This document shows, in pieces, positions 52,603 through 62,518 of a DNA stretch of 64,000 nt; the stretch's first letter is position 1, and every line of letters starts with the position of its first letter. This DNA comes from Eudoraea adriatica DSM 19308 (GTDB lineage Bacteria; Bacteroidota; Bacteroidia; Flavobacteriales; Flavobacteriaceae): the NCBI RefSeq assembly GCF_000382125.1, contig NZ_KB907553.1, forward strand, positions 1 through 64,000, given 5' to 3'. The notes beneath the pieces were generated by a model that was given only the letters and a program-made list of their open reading frames with translations, had not been told where the DNA came from and did no database searches. Both the position numbers and the translations under genes were made by a program.

Positions 52603-53007
52603 ATGATGGTAAAATTTGTTTCTATAGCAGCTTCTTTCCTGATTCTGATACAAAGCTTTAACATTTGTATCAGCGACCTTGTTGATCTTAGTGAATTTAT
52701 AGAACACGCAAAATTTCATTCTGAGAAATACGGCGATAACCTGTTTGTCTTTATCTCGAAGCACTATGGAGAGCTTCAGGCCGATCACAATAAAAAGCAT
52801 CAGGAAGAAAAACAAGATCATGAAGAATTGCCATTTCAACACCAATCCCATATGACGGTGCTTTCTGCTTTTGTAATAAGGGATCTGCAGGCATATCAAC
52901 TCAGACCCGCTGACGATTTGCTAACTCCAACAGCAAATTTCTTTTATCAGGATTCCTATTCTAATTGCGAGAAAGAAGGCCTTTTCCAACCTCCCCGCAC
53001 ATTATAA
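52603..53007 (+). CDS. Small secreted His-rich protein upstream of efflux pump
   Basis: A 134-residue protein with N-terminal signal sequence (about 1-24) and a central His/Glu/Gln-rich stretch (HNKKHQEEKQDHEE, then QHQSHM) able to bind metal ions. The C-terminus is QLRPADDLLTPTANFFY. Small proteins like this commonly precede CusA-type pumps in Bacteroidota, so a periplasmic metal-binding or sensing role is plausible but unproven. It begins 38 bp after the PPK2 genes and ends 79 bp before cusA. Confidence 0.75.
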   Translation: MMVKFVSIAASFLILIQSFNICISDLVDLSEFIEHAKFHSEKYGDNLFVFISKHYGELQADHNKKHQEEKQDHEELPFQHQSHMTVLSAFVIRDLQAYQLRPADDLLTPTANFFYQDSYSNCEKEGLFQPPRTL

Positions 53008-53086
53008 ATTATCTTGGCTTATTTTTTACAAAGGCATAATATCCCTTTTTTATTATGCATGATTATCAATCATTATTCTATGGATT

Positions 53087-56000
53087 ATGTTATCTCGTAT
53101 TATAGAATTCAGTATTAACAAGAAGTTTGTTATTCTATTTTTCACACTGTTTATAGTTGGTTTTGGCCTCTATTCCCTCCTTCGGTTATCTATCGGGGCC
53201 GTGCCTGATGTTACAAATAATCAGGTACAGGTCATCACTACCTCAAGGAGTCTGTCTACCCAGGATATGGAGCAGTTTATAACTTATCCGGTTGAGCTTG
53301 AAATGGCCAATTTACCGGGTGTTCAGGAAATAAGGTCCATTTCTAAATTTGGCCTTTCAGTAGTTACTATTGTCTTTAATGATGATATGGGCACTTACCT
53401 GCCGCGGCAATTGATCGCTGAAAAGATTAAGTCGGCCTCGGAAAAAATTCCTGAAGGTTTTGGTTCGCCCGAAATGGGCCCCATCACTACAGGATTAGGC
53501 GAAATCTATCAATACATCCTGGATGTGAAACCCGGTTATGAGGGCAAATACTCAACAACAGACCTGAGAACAATACAAGACTGGCTCGTTAAAAGACAGC
53601 TCTCAGGGATTCCAGGGGTTGTTGAAGTCAACACCTGGGGAGGCTTTTTAAAACAGTATGAAGTTGCAATTAGTACAGAAAAACTAAATGCAATGAAAGT
53701 CACGGCTAAGGAGGTGATAAATGCCCTGGAATTAAATAATAGTGTTACCGGCGGGGGGTATATTGAAAAAGTAAATCAGGCCTACTTTATTCGTGGCGAA
53801 GGCCTGGTTTCTTCTTTGGAGGACATCAAAAACATTGTCGTTAAAAAAGAGAATTCAATCCCAGTTTATATAAAGGACGTGGCTCAAGTTGGGTTTGGCA
53901 GCGCAACACGTTTTGGAGCCATCACCGCTAATGGTGAAGGTGAAAAGGTGCTGGGACAGGTTATGATGCTGAAAAATGCCAATTCCAAAGAGGTGATTGA
54001 TGCCGTAAAAGACCGGGTGTCTTCAATCTCAAATAATTTGCCGGAGGGTGTAGTGATTAATGCCTTTCTGGATAGGAGTGAACTAATAGGAAAAACAACA
54101 TTTACAGTTACAGAAAATCTGATTTTTGGATGCCTGATTGTGATCTTTGTCGTTGTCCTGCTCCTCGGGAATTTAAGGTCCGGGCTGGTCGTTGCTTCTG
54201 TTATTCCCCTTAGTTTGCTTTTTGCCCTCTCATTGATGTATTTGTTTAAAGTGGATGCCAATTTGATGAGCCTGGGTGCAATCGATTTTGGAATCATAAT
54301 AGATGGCGCAGTAATTATTGTAGAGTTCATTGCATTTCAAATTACGGGTAAAAGAGATGAAATAAATACCTTGTCTAAGGCCGATCAGGTAAAATTCAAA
54401 GACAAAATAACCTATCAGGGCGCATCAAAAATGATGAATTCGGCGATTTTTGGCCAATTGATCATCCTGATTGTCTTCATCCCTATTTTATCCCTCAGTG
54501 GCGTTGAAGGTAAAATGTTTCGGCCCATGGCCCTAACTTTTAGTTTTGCGCTGATAGGTGCCATGATCTTGTGTTTTACCTATGTTCCGGTTATGGCATC
54601 TTTATTCCTGAAGCCATCTAATGCTTCAAAAAGGAATATTTCAGTTCAACTGATGCGATGGATCAATAAATCTTTTGATCCCGCAATTCAATGGGGCTTT
54701 AAACGAAAACGATTGGTGTTAAGCCTTGCAGGGCTTGTCCTGGCTTTAACCATACCGCTCTTTATATCCCTTGGTGGTGAATTTGTCCCCACTTTGGATG
54801 AAGGGGACTTTGTAATCCAGCCTGTTTTAAAAACCGGGACATCATTGACCAAAACGGTAGAAACAACGACCAGGATAGAGCAAATTCTAATGGATAATTT
54901 TCCGGAAGTAAAGCAGGTAGTAACCAGGATTGGAGCGGCAGAAGTACCTACGGACCCTATGTCTATGGAAGAAAGTGATGTTATAATAATTTTAAAGTCG
55001 AAAAAAGATTGGGTATCCGCCAAAACCAAGGATGAATTGGCCAATAAATTCAAAGAGGCACTCTCAATTCTTCCTGGAATAGAAGTAGAATTTACCCAGC
55101 CTATTGAAATGAGGTTTAATGAATTGATAACAGGTGTAAAGGCGGATATTGCGATCAAAATATTTGGTGAGGATTTAGAAGTCCTGAGCAAAAAGGGTAA
55201 TGAAATAAAATCATTAATTGAAAATGTCGAAGGGGCTGCAGACATAACCGTTGAGAAAATAGTTGGCCTGCCTCAAATGAATGTCAATTACAAACGTGAA
55301 AAAATTGCCCGCTATAACCTGAATATCAAAGAACTTAATGATATGGTTGCCATGGGTTTTGCCGGAAAAAAGGTAGGGAGCATTTACGAAGGTGAGAAGC
55401 GCTTTGATTTGGTGGTCCGCCTTACAAATGAAAACAGACAAGATATTGACAACCTTAAAAATCTTTATGTCGATATTCCCGACAATGGCAAAATACCCTT
55501 GAGTGAACTGGCTGATATTTCCTACCAAAAAGGAGCTGCTAAAATATCAAGAGATGACACTAAAAGAAGGATAGTGGTTGGGATAAACGTTCGTAACCGC
55601 GATTTGCAATCTGTAGTTGATGATATCCAAAAAATAATAAATGATAATGTAACACTGCCTGTAGGATATAGTATAAGCTATGGCGGACAATTTGAAAATC
55701 TCCAAAGTGCACGATCCAGATTATTGGTCGCAGTCCCAATTGCTTTAGTATTAATTTTTGTAATGCTATTTCTCGCTTTTAAATCATTTAAAGAAACACT
55801 GTTGATTTTCACTGCAATTCCACTGGCTTCCGTTGGAGGAGTTTTATTATTATGGTTAAGAGATTTACCCTTTAGTATTTCCGCAGGAGTAGGGTTTATT
55901 GCCCTTTTTGGTATTGCTGTTCTAAACGGTATAGTTTTAATTGAACATTTTAAAGAACTTAAAATAGAAAAATTCGGAAGTATGGAAGCACTAATTATTC

Positions 56001-57424
56001 AGGGCACAAAAGATAGGCTCAGGGCGGTATTACTGACTGCATCTGCAGCCGCATTAGGATTTTTACCAATGGCCATATCTACAAATGTTGGAGCGGAAGT
56101 TCAGCGTCCTCTGGCAACAGTTGTAATAGGTGGCCTGGTAAGTGCAACCCTTTTGACACTTATTGTGCTGCCCGTTTTATACAGTATCTTCAATAAACCG
56201 GGAAAACCGGTATTTAAAAGTCTTCTAAAAAAGAATAAGGCCTTTTCTCTTCTTATCATAATAACCCTTTTTACACCGGTGTTAAATGCCCAGGAAAGTG
56301 GTTTAACCTTAGATGGGTTAGTAGAAATTGCCCTGGAGAACAATGCAGGCTTAAGAGCAGATTCCTTAAAAGTTAACAAGTCTGATGCGATGATATCTAA
56401 TGCCTTTAGCTTTGACAAGACGAGAATCTACTACGAGTATGACCAAAATAACATTGCAGTCAATGGGGAACCCATAAGCGTATTCGGAGTAGAGCAGGAC
56501 TTCCTTTTTCCAACTGTATATTTCTCGAAAAAAAAGGTAAACAGGGCTGGTTACGATCTGGAATCCAGCGCCTATGAAATTCAAAAGAAAATTTTAATAA
56601 AAGAGGTGACATCAAAATTTTATGAATATCAATATGCGAAAGAGAAAGAGTTTATTTACAAACAAATTGATAGTCTGTTTCGGAATTTTGCATCCATAGC
56701 GCAGCGCCGATTTGAACTTGGGGAAACCAATTATCTGGAAAAAATAACCACGCAGTCAAGACAAAAACAAATACAAATTAAATTGGAGGAGGCTGCGCAG
56801 GATGTTGCATTGGCCTATGGCAATTTGATTAAAGTAGTTCAGGCAGAAGACCATATAAATATTGGATTGGCTTCTCAAAAGAAAGTTGAATTGAGTTTTA
56901 AGGGTTTGGAAAATAGCATAGAACTGGAATATTATTCAAAAAGAGTAAATCTCTTTGATAATCAACGTAACTATGAAAAGCAACTTCTGTTGCCCGATCT
57001 GAGTTTGAGTTATTTTCAGGGATCAAACAGCACTTTAAATGAAAATTTATCCGGATACTATCTGGGGCTTAAAATTCCATTGTTGTTTTTTGGTCAATCT
57101 TCCAAAATCAAGGCTTCTTCCATTGCCCGTGAAATTGCTATAGAGGAATCCAAGGAGTATGAAGTACAATTGAAATTTCAATATTTATCCCTTAATGCTG
57201 AATTAATTAAGCAGGAAAAAGCGCTAAAATATTATGAAGAAGAAGGAACATCCCTATCGGATGAAATTTTGAAAACGGCTACCGTTAGTTTTAAAAACGG
57301 AGAAATAAACTATTTCCAGTATATCCTCAGTCTTGAAAATGCCTATCAAATTAAACTGGATTATTTAAATAGCCTTAATGAATACAATCAGACCATTATT
57401 GCCATAAACTATTTAACTTATTAA
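53087..57424 (+). CDS. cusA: CusA/CzcA heavy-metal RND pump fused to TolC-like channel
   Basis: A 1445-residue fusion. Residues 1-1045 are a full heavy-metal-efflux RND protein: 12 membrane helices, two porter regions, and the proton-relay motif GAIDFGIIIDGAVIIVE in TM4 (about 398-414). Residues about 1065-1445 are an outer-membrane factor of the TolC type, with coiled-coil helices (ITTQSRQKQIQIKLEEAAQD). The junction holds a signal-peptide-like stretch (SLLIIITLFTPVLNAQ, about 1053-1068). Export of monovalent Cu/Ag or divalent Zn/Co/Cd cannot be chosen by eye. With the adaptor gene 11 bp downstream it encodes a complete tripartite pump. Confidence 0.93.
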   Translation: MLSRIIEFSINKKFVILFFTLFIVGFGLYSLLRLSIGAVPDVTNNQVQVITTSRSLSTQDMEQFITYPVELEMANLPGVQEIRSISKFGLSVVTIVFNDDMGTYLPRQLIAEKIKSASEKIPEGFGSPEMGPITTGLGEIYQYILDVKPGYEGKYSTTDLRTIQDWLVKRQLSGIPGVVEVNTWGGFLKQYEVAISTEKLNAMKVTAKEVINALELNNSVTGGGYIEKVNQAYFIRGEGLVSSLEDIKNIVVKKENSIPVYIKDVAQVGFGSATRFGAITANGEGEKVLGQVMMLKNANSKEVIDAVKDRVSSISNNLPEGVVINAFLDRSELIGKTTFTVTENLIFGCLIVIFVVVLLLGNLRSGLVVASVIPLSLLFALSLMYLFKVDANLMSLGAIDFGIIIDGAVIIVEFIAFQITGKRDEINTLSKADQVKFKDKITYQGASKMMNSAIFGQLIILIVFIPILSLSGVEGKMFRPMALTFSFALIGAMILCFTYVPVMASLFLKPSNASKRNISVQLMRWINKSFDPAIQWGFKRKRLVLSLAGLVLALTIPLFISLGGEFVPTLDEGDFVIQPVLKTGTSLTKTVETTTRIEQILMDNFPEVKQVVTRIGAAEVPTDPMSMEESDVIIILKSKKDWVSAKTKDELANKFKEALSILPGIEVEFTQPIEMRFNELITGVKADIAIKIFGEDLEVLSKKGNEIKSLIENVEGAADITVEKIVGLPQMNVNYKREKIARYNLNIKELNDMVAMGFAGKKVGSIYEGEKRFDLVVRLTNENRQDIDNLKNLYVDIPDNGKIPLSELADISYQKGAAKISRDDTKRRIVVGINVRNRDLQSVVDDIQKIINDNVTLPVGYSISYGGQFENLQSARSRLLVAVPIALVLIFVMLFLAFKSFKETLLIFTAIPLASVGGVLLLWLRDLPFSISAGVGFIALFGIAVLNGIVLIEHFKELKIEKFGSMEALIIQGTKDRLRAVLLTASAAALGFLPMAISTNVGAEVQRPLATVVIGGLVSATLLTLIVLPVLYSIFNKPGKPVFKSLLKKNKAFSLLIIITLFTPVLNAQESGLTLDGLVEIALENNAGLRADSLKVNKSDAMISNAFSFDKTRIYYEYDQNNIAVNGEPISVFGVEQDFLFPTVYFSKKKVNRAGYDLESSAYEIQKKILIKEVTSKFYEYQYAKEKEFIYKQIDSLFRNFASIAQRRFELGETNYLEKITTQSRQKQIQIKLEEAAQDVALAYGNLIKVVQAEDHINIGLASQKKVELSFKGLENSIELEYYSKRVNLFDNQRNYEKQLLLPDLSLSYFQGSNSTLNENLSGYYLGLKIPLLFFGQSSKIKASSIAREIAIEESKEYEVQLKFQYLSLNAELIKQEKALKYYEEEGTSLSDEILKTATVSFKNGEINYFQYILSLENAYQIKLDYLNSLNEYNQTIIAINYLTY

Positions 57425-57434
57425 AATCTAAATC

Positions 57435-58580
57435 ATGAATCGTATTTTATACTATTTCATTCCATTAATACTTCTAATCGGCATTACAAGTTGTAAAAAT
57501 GCTGAAACCAATGCTATATCAGAATCCCAGAAAAATGCAGAGCCCGGGGATACTATTATTGAACTTTCAAAAGAGCAATTTGAACAAAATGGGATGTCTG
57601 TGAGTAGCCTCGAAGAAAAAGTTTTTCCCGAAATGGTTCAGGCCAATGGATTGATTGATGTGCCTCCCGCAAACCGAGCTGTAGTTAGTGCGCCTTTGGG
57701 TGGTTATATTAAAAACACCCATTTATTAATTGGAGATCGTGTACGAAAAGGACAAACATTGGGGACCATTGAAAATCCCGATTTTGTTTCTTTGCAACAA
57801 GAATACCTCGAGATAAAGGAACAATTAACCTATCTGAAATCTGAATATGAGCGTCAACAAATATTGATTAAGGAAAACATTTCATCACAAAAGAGCTTTC
57901 TAAGAGCGGAGAGCGATTATAAAAAAGCGGAAGCCACTTACAATGGGCTTCGAAAGCAACTGGATTTGCTTAATATTTCACCGAAAGATGTTGAAAAGGG
58001 CATTATAAGTACAACATCCGCCCTGATTGCTCCAATAAGTGGTAGTATTACCCAGGTTAATGTATCTCTGGGAACCTATGTTTCGCCTGCAACACCTATT
58101 ATCGAAATTGTAGATAATGAGCATATTCATCTTGAAATATCCGTTTTTGAAAAGGACATAATGAAGATTCAAAAAGGCCAGGAAATACTATTCAAAATAC
58201 CCGAAGCTTCTGAAGAGACATATAGGGCAGAAGTATATTTAATTGGCAATGCCATAGAAGAAAACAGAACCATAAGAGTGCATGGGCATCTCAAAGATAT
58301 TTCCAAGCACAATTTTCTAACCGGTATGTTTGTCAGCGCCTCTATTATTACATCAGATAAGGGCGCCATGAGTATTCCTACGGAGGCCCTTGTATCGCTG
58401 AATGATTCTTCATACCTCTTGTTACTGGAAACAGAAAACGATACTATGTATCGTTTTAAACTTGTAAAAGTTGAAACAGGCGATGCATATAATGGCTACA
58501 CTGCCATAAAAAGTACAGATCAATTACCGGAAAACGCCCGTATTTTAACCAAAGGTGCATTTAGTCTTGTGGGCGAATGA
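57435..58580 (+). CDS. cusB: CusB-type periplasmic adaptor of the metal-efflux pump
   Basis: A 381-residue membrane-fusion lipoprotein. The signal ends GITSCKN with Cys 20. A lipoyl-like/barrel-sandwich domain (about 70-110, VVSAPLGGYIKNTHLLIGD) is followed by a coiled-coil hairpin (about 115-180), a beta-barrel (about 210-290) and a membrane-proximal domain (SIPTEALVSLNDSSYLLLLE). It bridges the inner-membrane pump and the outer-membrane channel, both encoded in the preceding gene. The C-terminal metal-binding extension of some CusB proteins is absent. Confidence 0.92.
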   Translation: MNRILYYFIPLILLIGITSCKNAETNAISESQKNAEPGDTIIELSKEQFEQNGMSVSSLEEKVFPEMVQANGLIDVPPANRAVVSAPLGGYIKNTHLLIGDRVRKGQTLGTIENPDFVSLQQEYLEIKEQLTYLKSEYERQQILIKENISSQKSFLRAESDYKKAEATYNGLRKQLDLLNISPKDVEKGIISTTSALIAPISGSITQVNVSLGTYVSPATPIIEIVDNEHIHLEISVFEKDIMKIQKGQEILFKIPEASEETYRAEVYLIGNAIEENRTIRVHGHLKDISKHNFLTGMFVSASIITSDKGAMSIPTEALVSLNDSSYLLLLETENDTMYRFKLVKVETGDAYNGYTAIKSTDQLPENARILTKGAFSLVGE

Positions 58581-58610
58581 TGGAAGTTTAATTGTTAGAA
58601 CCTTAATAAA

Positions 58611-59429
58611 TTAGCTCAATCCTACATCCAGGGCCATCATAATAATAAAGCCTCCGATAAAGCCCATTGTGGCTATGTCCGTGTATTTGTCCTGCTGCGT
58701 CTCCGGTATAACCTCTTCAACAACCACAAAGATCATTGCTCCGGCAGCAAATGACAAGGCATAGGGGAGAATAGGCTGGAACGTAAGTACTGCCCAGGCC
58801 CCTAAAACTGCTGCAATTGGCTCCACCATAGCGGATGCTTGTCCGTATGTAAAACTTTTAAGCCGGCTTAAGCCCTGCCTCCTTAAAGGCATAGCAACCG
58901 CGAACCCTTCAGGAAAGTTTTGCAGGCCAATCCCCAGGGCCAGCGCCACCGCCCCGCCAATATTAGCGCCTTCAAACCCGGCAGCGACCCCACCAAACAA
59001 AACCCCTACGGCAAGTCCTTCAGGAATATTGTGCAAAGTTATGGCCAGTGTAAGCAGCGTTGTTCTGTGCCAGGGTGTTTTTATTCCTTCACTCTCCTTA
59101 AAGTTAATATGTATATGTGGTAATACCTTATCCAGTCCATAAATGAAAACAGCGCCAAGTAAAAACCCTACCGCCGCCGGCAGGACCTTTACAAACCCTT
59201 CTCCCGGGCTCATTTCTATTCCCGGGGCAAGGAGGCTCCAAAAACTTGCAGCTACCATTACCCCGCCTGTAAATCCGAGCATTCCATCTAAAACAGCCCT
59301 GTTCATAGTTTTAAAAAAAAAGACCAGGCCTGCACCCAATGCCGTGAGGCCCCAGGTAAAAAGTGTTGCATAAAAGGCTGCCAAAATAGGATTTATGGTT
59401 TCGAAATAACTAATAACATTCTCTATCAT
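58611..59429 (-). CDS. ZIP-family metal transporter
   Basis: A 272-residue inner-membrane protein with about eight helices. Helix 4 has HNIPEGLAVG and helix 5 has QNFPEGFAVAMPL, the metal-binding pair of ZIP importers (the helix-5 His is replaced by Gln). The GufA/ZupT-like arrangement fits uptake of Zn, Mn or Fe. Its start codon overlaps the stop of the DtxR-type regulator gene (ATGA), so the two are translationally coupled and probably functionally linked. Confidence 0.9.
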   Translation of the reverse strand: MIENVISYFETINPILAAFYATLFTWGLTALGAGLVFFFKTMNRAVLDGMLGFTGGVMVAASFWSLLAPGIEMSPGEGFVKVLPAAVGFLLGAVFIYGLDKVLPHIHINFKESEGIKTPWHRTTLLTLAITLHNIPEGLAVGVLFGGVAAGFEGANIGGAVALALGIGLQNFPEGFAVAMPLRRQGLSRLKSFTYGQASAMVEPIAAVLGAWAVLTFQPILPYALSFAAGAMIFVVVEEVIPETQQDKYTDIATMGFIGGFIIMMALDVGLS

Positions 59430-60085
59430 AACTCAATTTTTTTAACGTATAAATTAGAGGCTATTTGCTGAGAAATATGCAATTCTCTTTCATCTATAAG
59501 AATTCGCAATGAATTATCAAACTCCTCTTTTTCCAAAATCTTCATTTTATTTCCAAGGGCTATACTATTTCTATCCAGGAACCTCAGGAATACTGCAGAA
59601 GAATCTTTAACACCCACACATAGTGCCACAGACCCTATTGGTAATTGGCCCAATACCTGGCTATCGTGCTCCATTAACTCTCCATTCTTACCCGGTATTG
59701 GATCCCCGTGGGGGTCAAATTTTGGGAAACTCAATAATTCATCAAGCTTATCAATTAACTTTTCACTTTTGATATGCTCTAATTGCTCGGCCACTTCGTG
59801 TACTTCATCCCAGGCAAACCCTAATTTTTCCACTAAAAAAACCTCCCACAAACGATGCTTTCTTATGATCGATAAGGCGGTCTTTGTACCGAGGGGCGTG
59901 AGTGATACTCCCTGATACTTTTTGTAATGAACCAACCCCTTTTCAGATAACCTTTTCATCATATCAGTTACTGAGGATGGTTTGGTTTCCATCTTTTCGG
60001 CCACGGCATTGGTTGAAATAACATCAATACCACTACTAGCCAGATGGAATATTGCCTTTATGTAATTCTCTTCAGAATGAGTCAT
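59426..60085 (-). CDS. DtxR/MntR-family metalloregulator
   Basis: A 219-residue metal-dependent repressor. The winged helix-turn-helix is at the N-terminus (NYIKAIFHLASSGIDVISTN, KMETKPSSVTDMMKRLSEKG). The dimerisation domain has HRLWEVFLVEKLGF and EVHEVAEQLEHIKSE carrying metal-site His and Glu, and the C-terminal part (about 150-219) is a FeoA-like SH3 domain. The Met/Cys position that separates Mn from Fe regulators is not clear by eye. It lies divergent from the TonB receptor gene with a 16-bp palindrome between them. Confidence 0.92.
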   Translation of the reverse strand: MTHSEENYIKAIFHLASSGIDVISTNAVAEKMETKPSSVTDMMKRLSEKGLVHYKKYQGVSLTPLGTKTALSIIRKHRLWEVFLVEKLGFAWDEVHEVAEQLEHIKSEKLIDKLDELLSFPKFDPHGDPIPGKNGELMEHDSQVLGQLPIGSVALCVGVKDSSAVFLRFLDRNSIALGNKMKILEKEEFDNSLRILIDERELHISQQIASNLYVKKIEL

Positions 60086-60114
60086 AAAAAACCTTTTTAC
60101 AAAAATACATTTTT

Positions 60115-60130
60115 ATTTGTAGAAACAAAT
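60115..60130. promoter_or_regulatory. Candidate DtxR/MntR operator
   Basis: Palindrome ATTTGT-AGAA-ACAAAT, overlapping a second inverted pair TACAAA/TTTGTA (about 60099-60122). It lies in the 77-bp divergent region between the regulator-ZIP operon and the TonB receptor, well placed to control both. Confidence 0.6.
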
Positions 60131-60162
60131 TTTTAGCTTTGTCTAAATTATTTATTGGTCGA

Positions 60163-62466
60163 ATGAAATATATTGTCAATCCCATAATTTTTAGGGTAGT
60201 ACTATTTGTGTTGATCTCTCTTTTGGGAATTTCCAATTTGTATTCTCAACAAAATACCATTGCGGGGGTGATTCTTGATGGAGCAAAGCCGGTACCCTTT
60301 GCAAACGTATACCTGCAGGGAACGGAAATTGGTTCATCTTCGGATAGAAACGGGGAGTTTACCATTGAGAACATTCCCGATGGCACCTATAAAATCAACG
60401 TGTCTTCCATCGGATACAACACATTCTACAAAAAGGTTACCCTGGATAATAATAAAGTCCTGACCCTCAAAATATCCCTTAAAACTTCATCCGAACAACT
60501 GGAAGAAATGGTGGTTACGGGTACCTTAAAACCGGTAAAACGGCTGGAAAGCCCTGTGCCGGTAGAGGTATATAGCCCTGCATTCTTTGAAAAAAATCCC
60601 ACCCCAAGTATTTTTGAATCCCTGCAAAATGTCAATGGCGTACGCCCCCAAATTAATTGCAATGTCTGCAATACCGGGGATATTCATATCAATGGGCTGG
60701 AAGGGCCATATACGCTGGTCTTAATAGATGGTATGCCTATCGTAAGTGGTTTAGGTACTGTATATGGGCTGTCGGGTATTCCAAATTCTTTGATAGAACA
60801 AATAGAAATTGTCAAGGGACCTGCTTCTACATTATATGGAAGTGAAGCCGTGGGCGGACTCATCAATATAATAACAAAGAAAACCCTTGAGGCTTCTGCT
60901 TTTTCAGCTGATAGTTTCATGAGTGGCTGGGGCGAATACAACCTTGATATCGGATCTAAAATTGCAACAGGAAGTAATTCCAATTTGCTACTTGGCCTTA
61001 ATTATTTTAAATACGACAACCCAATTGATGACAATGGAGATAATTTCACAGATTTAACCCTTCAGGATCGCATATCTTTTTTCCAAAAATGGAGTTTGCA
61101 GCGAGAGAATAATCGCATTTTTTCTGTGGCGGGTCGTTTTTTCTATGAAGACAGGTGGGGTGGCGAAATGCAATGGACCCCAGAATTCAGGGGTGGAGAT
61201 GAAATATATGGTGAGAGCATCTTCACAAGGCGTTGGGAGGTACTGGGAAAATATCAATTGCCCTTTAAAGAAAACATCCTGCTCTCCGTTTCTTACAATG
61301 ACCACAATCAAAATTCTGTATATGGCACCACACGCTATCTTGCCGATCAGCGTATTGGCTTTGGCCAATTAACCTGGGATAAAGTCTGGGCAAAGCATGA
61401 TCTTCTTTTTGGAGGTGCTGTAAAATACAATTATTATGATGACAATACACCGGCAACTTCCGGCCTGGCGGGTAATAAAGAAGACATCGTTTGGATACCC
61501 AGCCTCTTTGTTCAGGATGAGATAAATTTTTCCAAAAAACATTCCTTGCTAACCGGTATTCGTTATGACTATGACAAACGACACGGTTCCATATTTACTC
61601 CAAGAATAGCCTACAAATGGAAATTTACGGACAATGACATTTTACGTTTAAATGCGGGCACAGGGTTTAGGGTTGTTAACCTTTTTACTGAGGAACACGC
61701 CGCTTTAACAGGAGCAAGAGAAGTAGTCATCGCCGAAGATCTGAAACCCGAACGCTCCATTAACGTGAATCTCAATTACCTTAAAAAAATATACAGCAAT
61801 AATGGAACCTTTATAGGTTTGGATGCCTCGGCTTTCTATACTTATTTCAATAATGTTATTCTTCCGGATTATGATACTAATCCCAATTTAATAATCTATA
61901 AAAATCTGGATGGCAAATCCGTTTCCAAAGGCATTAGTGCCAACCTGGATATGGCATTCCCTGCAGGGCTCAAAATATTATTGGGCGCAACTTTAATGGA
62001 TGTAAGCAATACTACAAACGGTGTTACCCAACGGCAAATCCTGACAGAAAGTTTTAGCGGAACCTGGAGCATCTCTTATGCTTTCAGAGCTCTGGATCTT
62101 ACTTTCGATTATACAGGGAACCTCTATGGCCCAATGCGCCTTCCCCTTTTGGGTGAGCTCGATCCCAGGCAGGAATATTCTCCAACCTGGAGTATACAAA
62201 ATATCCAATTTACATATTCTGGCGTGAAAGATTTTGAGTTCTATGTTGGAATAAAAAACTTGCTGGACTGGACTCCCAACAAGGGGAACCCGTTTATCAT
62301 TGCCAGGGCCAATGACCCCTTCGATAAAAATGTTCAATTTGACAATTCAGGGAATGCCATACCCACAGCAGACAACCCATACGGCCTTACCTTTGATCCC
62401 TCATATGTCTATGCTCCAAATCAGGGAATAAGAGGCTTTTTAGGCATGCGCTTCCGTTTGAATTAA
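60163..62466 (+). CDS. TonB-dependent receptor with Cys motif in plug
   Basis: A 767-residue outer-membrane receptor. ATG at 60163 is preferred over an in-frame TTG eight codons earlier because a signal peptide begins there (ends LYSQQ). A carboxypeptidase-like regulatory beta domain (about 30-105) precedes the plug, which contains NCNVCNTGDIHINGLEG (about 167-183) and IVKGPASTLYGSEAVGG. A 22-strand barrel follows, ending in FRLN. The CxxC in the plug and the divergent DtxR-type regulator suggest metal or metallophore uptake under metal control. Substrate unknown. Confidence 0.9.
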   Translation: MKYIVNPIIFRVVLFVLISLLGISNLYSQQNTIAGVILDGAKPVPFANVYLQGTEIGSSSDRNGEFTIENIPDGTYKINVSSIGYNTFYKKVTLDNNKVLTLKISLKTSSEQLEEMVVTGTLKPVKRLESPVPVEVYSPAFFEKNPTPSIFESLQNVNGVRPQINCNVCNTGDIHINGLEGPYTLVLIDGMPIVSGLGTVYGLSGIPNSLIEQIEIVKGPASTLYGSEAVGGLINIITKKTLEASAFSADSFMSGWGEYNLDIGSKIATGSNSNLLLGLNYFKYDNPIDDNGDNFTDLTLQDRISFFQKWSLQRENNRIFSVAGRFFYEDRWGGEMQWTPEFRGGDEIYGESIFTRRWEVLGKYQLPFKENILLSVSYNDHNQNSVYGTTRYLADQRIGFGQLTWDKVWAKHDLLFGGAVKYNYYDDNTPATSGLAGNKEDIVWIPSLFVQDEINFSKKHSLLTGIRYDYDKRHGSIFTPRIAYKWKFTDNDILRLNAGTGFRVVNLFTEEHAALTGAREVVIAEDLKPERSINVNLNYLKKIYSNNGTFIGLDASAFYTYFNNVILPDYDTNPNLIIYKNLDGKSVSKGISANLDMAFPAGLKILLGATLMDVSNTTNGVTQRQILTESFSGTWSISYAFRALDLTFDYTGNLYGPMRLPLLGELDPRQEYSPTWSIQNIQFTYSGVKDFEFYVGIKNLLDWTPNKGNPFIIARANDPFDKNVQFDNSGNAIPTADNPYGLTFDPSYVYAPNQGIRGFLGMRFRLN

Positions 62467-62518
62467 AGGAAGAGTACTACTTGGACTGTAATTTGTACTT
62501 TTGGTATTTTTCATATTT

